From assembly GCA_903943625.1 (NCBI GenBank), contig CAJAPL010000180.1, forward strand, positions 1 to 11,267: 11,267 nucleotides of DNA, given 5' to 3'. A program made the position numbers and the translations under genes. The stretch comes from an uncultured bacterium (GTDB lineage: Bacteria > Patescibacteriota > Gracilibacteria > Absconditabacterales > Absconditicoccaceae). The notes under the pieces are model-generated. The model saw only the letters and a list, made by a program, of their open reading frames with translations, did no database searches and was not told the DNA's origin. Shown here one piece after another: positions 7,774 through 11,267 of the stretch (position 1 is its first letter; the number at the start of each line of letters is the position of its first letter).

Positions 7774-9927
7774 ATGACTGAAGTATCTCAACAAAATTAT
7801 TTAGAAAATAAAGATAATAAAAATCTTCAAAACAAAGATCAAGAATTTTTGAATTTATTAAAAAATTTATATCCCGGACAGAAAGAGGAAGACTATAGTA
7901 ACTTGATAAAACAGAAGGAAGAATTTTTTATTAAAAACAAAGAACTTGATAAAGAAGGCAAACTAGAAAAACATATTAATACTATAATCAATAGTAGAGA
8001 ATTCTCTTTGAGAGATTTAAATCAATTTTTGATGAAATCATTTGAAGATATAATCAATGAGAAAAATTTCGATTATGATATAAACTCAGACGAAATTTGA
8101 TTGTTTTCTAATAAACTGAAAAAATTAATAAAAAGTAGGGATATAGATAAAAAAAGTGAAGATATAAATAATAACGAGGAAAATATAAAAAAGGCACGAG
8201 ACATATTGGATCAACACTATAAGACTATTCCAGAAATATTTAAAACATCAAATAATGCAGAAAAGCGGAGAGAGTTTATACTAAGTGATGATGTAAAAAA
8301 AATAAGACAGAGCGTTAAGTTTCAGGCGCTTGATCAGGATAAACAGGAGAAATATTTGGGATATCGGTTTGCAGCCGTACAACTTGCAAATGCTAATGAA
8401 CCGGTATATAAGAAATATGAATTTATACAATCATTTAATCAATTAAATAAATTTCTTGAGATTGATGTACAGATATCGTTTGATGCAAGAACCGATGATA
8501 GAAAAGAAAAAAACATATCAAAACCAGATTCTTTGGGGGGATTAAAAACCAATGGAGAGGCTGTTTTGAAGAATAAAGATATTTCTTATTTTGTAGATGA
8601 TGTGAGTGAAGAAGATCAAGAAATTACAGATGTAGAATCTATTAGAAATAAACTGGATTGAGATAATAATATCGAAAATCCAAAGAAGATTTTGGAACTT
8701 TATTTTAGTAAAGATGGAGAGCCATCATGGCGATTAAAATATCTTAATGCAGATCTAAGTATAGATAAAAATACTTTGAAAAATGACGTAAGGGATGAGA
8801 AAGAGGAGAAAAGGATAATCGATGATATAGAAAAGAAAAAAACCGAAGCTTTGGAAGATTCTTTGATTGATATACAGGGCAGGACAAACAAGTTATTTAA
8901 AGAAAGAATAATGACAAATTGTTTCCAAGCGTTGGCATCATATTTTGATAACACAACTCCAAATATGGAAAATTTTGCTGACGATTTTAAAATGGATATA
9001 AATCAAGACATATCTTTTGATAGAGAGAGGAAGGAGATTAATATGCAATGAACAATTAACTGAAACCATGTGTGATTGCACTATAACATGAATACTTGAG
9101 AGCTGGAAATGGATGATTTTATGTCATATAAAAATGAAAAAAACGGATGAACTTATGTCATGTGAATAAAGAATGGGCAAAGAGAAAAGTTGAAAGTTAA
9201 ACTACCAACATTTCAAGCGTTAAAAGACTCTGTTGGAGAGATATGAATCATTGATTATATAAAAGATGCAACCACCATGTCAGATTACGAAAAAAATATG
9301 AAATCTGATTTGGATACAAGCATTTCAAAAAACTTTGCTGACATGAATTTGAACAAATATTATGTAGAGCAATTTAACGAAAAAAATATCGCAGAGCAAT
9401 CTGTCTTGAGCGATATTTTTCATAATTGGGAAGTGGTAAATGGCACTCCAATAATCAAGTTTGACGAAGAAACTGAAATATCTAGTACTCTTAAACCTAA
9501 GCAGTATGAATTAATTAAATTAATATTCGACAGCTTGGAAAGCTATAAAGATCCTGACAAACTTAGGGAATTTAGAAATTGTATTGCTAGATTAAATCTA
9601 ATAATAAATACCAATGAAGTAAAGGAGTGAAGAAGTAATGAAGTAATGTTTAATGAATTATTTAATAACGAAGAAATAAATGATAAAAATAAGCAATCAG
9701 TTAAAAAAAGTATGGAAAATCGAAAAAACAATCAATGAGAAATAAATTATTTTCAATTATTTGATCTTATGAGTAAATGATTTGGAGATGAAAAAATTAT
9801 AAACCTTGAAGTATTTGATAGAGTCTTAAACATAACAGAAAAAAAGGAGGAAATAAATGATAATCCTCATCTAGCTTGATACAACTGGTTTATGGATAAG
9901 TATAGAGAAAAATATTATAATTTATAA
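7774..9927 (+). CDS. Large charged, mostly helical protein of unknown function
   Basis: 717 codons with TGA as Gly from ATG 7774 to TAA 9925-9927. Earlier in-frame starts exist at 7750 (ATG) and 7735 (GTG, with AAGGA just before it). They would add a short hydrophobic MYFIYLIK segment, so the start is uncertain. No signal peptide or membrane helix is seen with the chosen start. The protein is rich in Lys, Glu, Asp, Asn and Ile, with long stretches likely to be helical or coiled coil (about residues 15-170 and 305-375). A central segment of about 420-480 is different: glycine-containing and beta-like, with GTINGNHVGLHY and later GGTYVMGIKNGQ, and could be a small beta domain. It has very few Cys and Trp. 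Lineage-specific large proteins of this style are common in reduced CPR genomes, but I recognise no family and give no function. It is alone on its strand, between a divergent secreted-protein gene and a convergent foreign-looking gene. Confidence 0.75.
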
Positions 9928-9960
9928 TTTCTATGAATTTATTTCTAGCTGTGGGATATT
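9928..9960. other. Boundary of base composition and genetic code
   Basis: The AT-rich, TGA-as-Gly DNA ends at the TAA of the previous gene (9927). By about 9950 the sequence is clearly more GC-rich and continues so to the window end. Only three bases lie between the two convergent stop codons, and no terminator or inverted repeat is visible. The last six codons of the minus-strand gene are AT-rich like the left side, so the actual join may lie inside that gene near 9945-9955. Confidence 0.6.
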
Positions 9961-11267
9961 CACGGGTGACCTTTTTTCGATATACGCATTGTTCTGTTTC
10001 CACTCCATCCAGGTTTGAATTTCTATCATTTGTTGGTCGAGGTCTTTCTCCTTTCTGAAAAGCTCTTTTCTAAACTTCCTGTTCCTCACAATGAACAGCA
10101 ACTGTCCCATTGCCAATAGCACAATAATTACAACAACAAGGCCCATAAGTTGCAGGTTCTTTTTCTTTCTCCCCAGGTCGAGTTGCTGCTGCGCGATGGT
10201 CAGGTCTTTCTCCTTCACTTGAAGGCTGACCATCAGGGAATTCAATTGTTGTTGCTGCCTTTCGCTACTTATTTGTTCCTTTTCTTTCACAAAAACCGAC
10301 AGATAGTTGAAAGCCTCCGAAAAATTCCCTGTTTCCTTCCATGCGGAACACATCATGCTGTCAACCTTCATCTTAAGGACGGGATAAGGTTGCTCTTTCA
10401 GCAAATCGAGCGCCCTCTGGCCGTAACCAAGTACTTCATTGTACGATTTTAGCTCCAATGCCCCTTGTGCAAGGTTGCTGAACCCCATGGCCAAAAATTG
10501 TTTGTTGCCGATCTTTTCGGCAATCTGGTTGGCAAGCAACAAATATCTCTTGCGCTCTTTTTCATTTTTCATGCGCAGGTAGCAATCGGCCATCGTGCCA
10601 TAAATATAGATAAGGGCATCATTCTGCCGGTTTTGCTGGGCCAAAGTTGCCGCCTGTTGCAAATAGTATATACAACTGTCGGTCTTAATCAGGTTCAGGA
10701 AAGTGAGGCCAAGGTTGAATTTGCCCAACGAAAAGTTGATCGTATCTTTTAACTTTATTGTCAGGAGGTTCGCACGTTGGTAATAGGCCAAAGCTTCGTC
10801 GAAACGCCTGTTTTGCGACAGGATGGTCGCCATCGAAACAATTGCGTTCCTTGTTAGCTTTTCATCCTTGTTGCGCTCGCCGAACAACAGCATCTGCCGG
10901 GTGAACAGCAATGCGCTGTCGAGCTTGCCGGAGTTGTTGTAAGCGTAAGCAGCTACTTTCCAGGCATCCACAACCAATGTTGAATCGTTTGATTTTTTTG
11001 CAAGCAGGAGCGAAGCCCTTGCCGACTGCATGGCTGGGCCGATGTTCCTCAGCCTAAGCTGCGCCAAACTCAAGCGGTTATTGTAGTACAGCTTATGGTC
11101 ATTGTCGATGGTTGTGACTGCTTTCAGCCTGGCCGATAGCAGGTCGTTTGCTTCCTGATATTGGGAGTGGCCCATCATCCGCTCTACTGTAGTGTCGGAT
11201 ACGGAAACCTGGGCCGCAATAGGCATCGCGGCCCCGACAAGAAGAAAAACCAACAAAAAAAATCCCC
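9931..11267 (-). CDS. TPR-repeat transmembrane signalling protein, Bacteroidota-like (5' end cut by window)
   Basis: Open on the minus strand from the window edge to TAG at 9931-9933; about 445 residues. The hydrophobic start LLVFLLVGAAMPIAAQ looks like a signal peptide, so the true start is probably just beyond 11267. Six or so tetratricopeptide repeats follow, with typical pieces such as FDEALAYYQRANLL, FSLGKFNLGLTFLNL and FSNLAQGALELKSYNEVL. Then come a Gln-rich coiled coil, one membrane helix near 368-390 (LMGLVVVIIVLLAMGQLLFI) and a basic RNRKFRK. Only about 47 residues remain after the helix. In Bacteroidota this TPR-TM layout normally leads into a histidine kinase or a DNA-binding output domain, which is absent here: the gene is truncated, or it is a short family member. 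It contains no in-frame TGA; Trp is TGG and Gly is GGN throughout. GC content and codon use are unlike every other gene in the window. Confidence 0.8.
   Translation of the reverse strand, partial: GFFLLVFLLVGAAMPIAAQVSVSDTTVERMMGHSQYQEANDLLSARLKAVTTIDNDHKLYYNNRLSLAQLRLRNIGPAMQSARASLLLAKKSNDSTLVVDAWKVAAYAYNNSGKLDSALLFTRQMLLFGERNKDEKLTRNAIVSMATILSQNRRFDEALAYYQRANLLTIKLKDTINFSLGKFNLGLTFLNLIKTDSCIYYLQQAATLAQQNRQNDALIYIYGTMADCYLRMKNEKERKRYLLLANQIAEKIGNKQFLAMGFSNLAQGALELKSYNEVLGYGQRALDLLKEQPYPVLKMKVDSMMCSAWKETGNFSEAFNYLSVFVKEKEQISSERQQQQLNSLMVSLQVKEKDLTIAQQQLDLGRKKKNLQLMGLVVVIIVLLAMGQLLFIVRNRKFRKELFRKEKDLDQQMIEIQTWMEWKQNNAYIEKRSPVNIPQLEINS

Noticed and set aside
9931..11267. Complete histidine kinase
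   Set aside because: No H-box, N-box or G-box follows the membrane helix; the frame stops about 47 residues after it.

Overview
The window is most likely from a Candidate Phyla Radiation bacterium that reads TGA as glycine (genetic code 25), meaning Gracilibacteria (BD1-5) or Absconditabacteria (SR1). Under the standard code the first 9.9 kb breaks into scraps. With TGA as Gly it resolves into six long, closely packed genes, all ending in TAA or TAG. The clearest proof is the Walker A motif of the ATPase at 2468-3889, where two of the invariant glycines are TGA. The DNA is AT-rich, and no good Shine-Dalgarno sequence precedes any of the chosen starts.

Layout. (1) 1-947, plus strand: 3' part of an exported multi-pass membrane protein with three copies of a helix plus charged-motif unit like that of type IV secretion pilin-like proteins. 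(2) 3889-992, minus strand: a two-gene operon. The first gene is a PilT-family ATPase with a KH domain (COG1855-like) that lacks the usual N-terminal PIN domain. The second is a full-length but catalytically degenerate pyruvate kinase homologue. (3) 3890-4345: a divergent spacer with four or five small perfect hairpins and one doubtful small ORF. (4) 4346-6873, plus strand: a two-gene operon of unknown function, a cytoplasmic coiled-coil protein with three C-terminal membrane helices and then a protein of about 14 membrane helices. It ends at a bidirectional terminator. (5) 7627-6959, minus strand: a small predicted secreted protein with a recent 30-bp tandem duplication at its C-terminus and a good sigma70-type promoter. 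(6) 7774-9927, plus strand: a 717-residue, highly charged, unrecognised protein.

(7) From about 9930 to the end the character changes sharply. A minus-strand gene, cut by the window edge, encodes a Bacteroidota-style TPR/transmembrane signalling protein. It has much higher GC, no in-frame TGA, and stops 4 bp from the previous gene's stop codon. This is either a recent transfer from a Bacteroidota neighbour or a chimeric assembly join.

No tRNA, rRNA, CRISPR array or insertion sequence was seen. Functional links between the blocks are inference. The pilin-like protein and the PilT-family ATPase lie convergently, which is suggestive of a surface or secretion role but does not show one.
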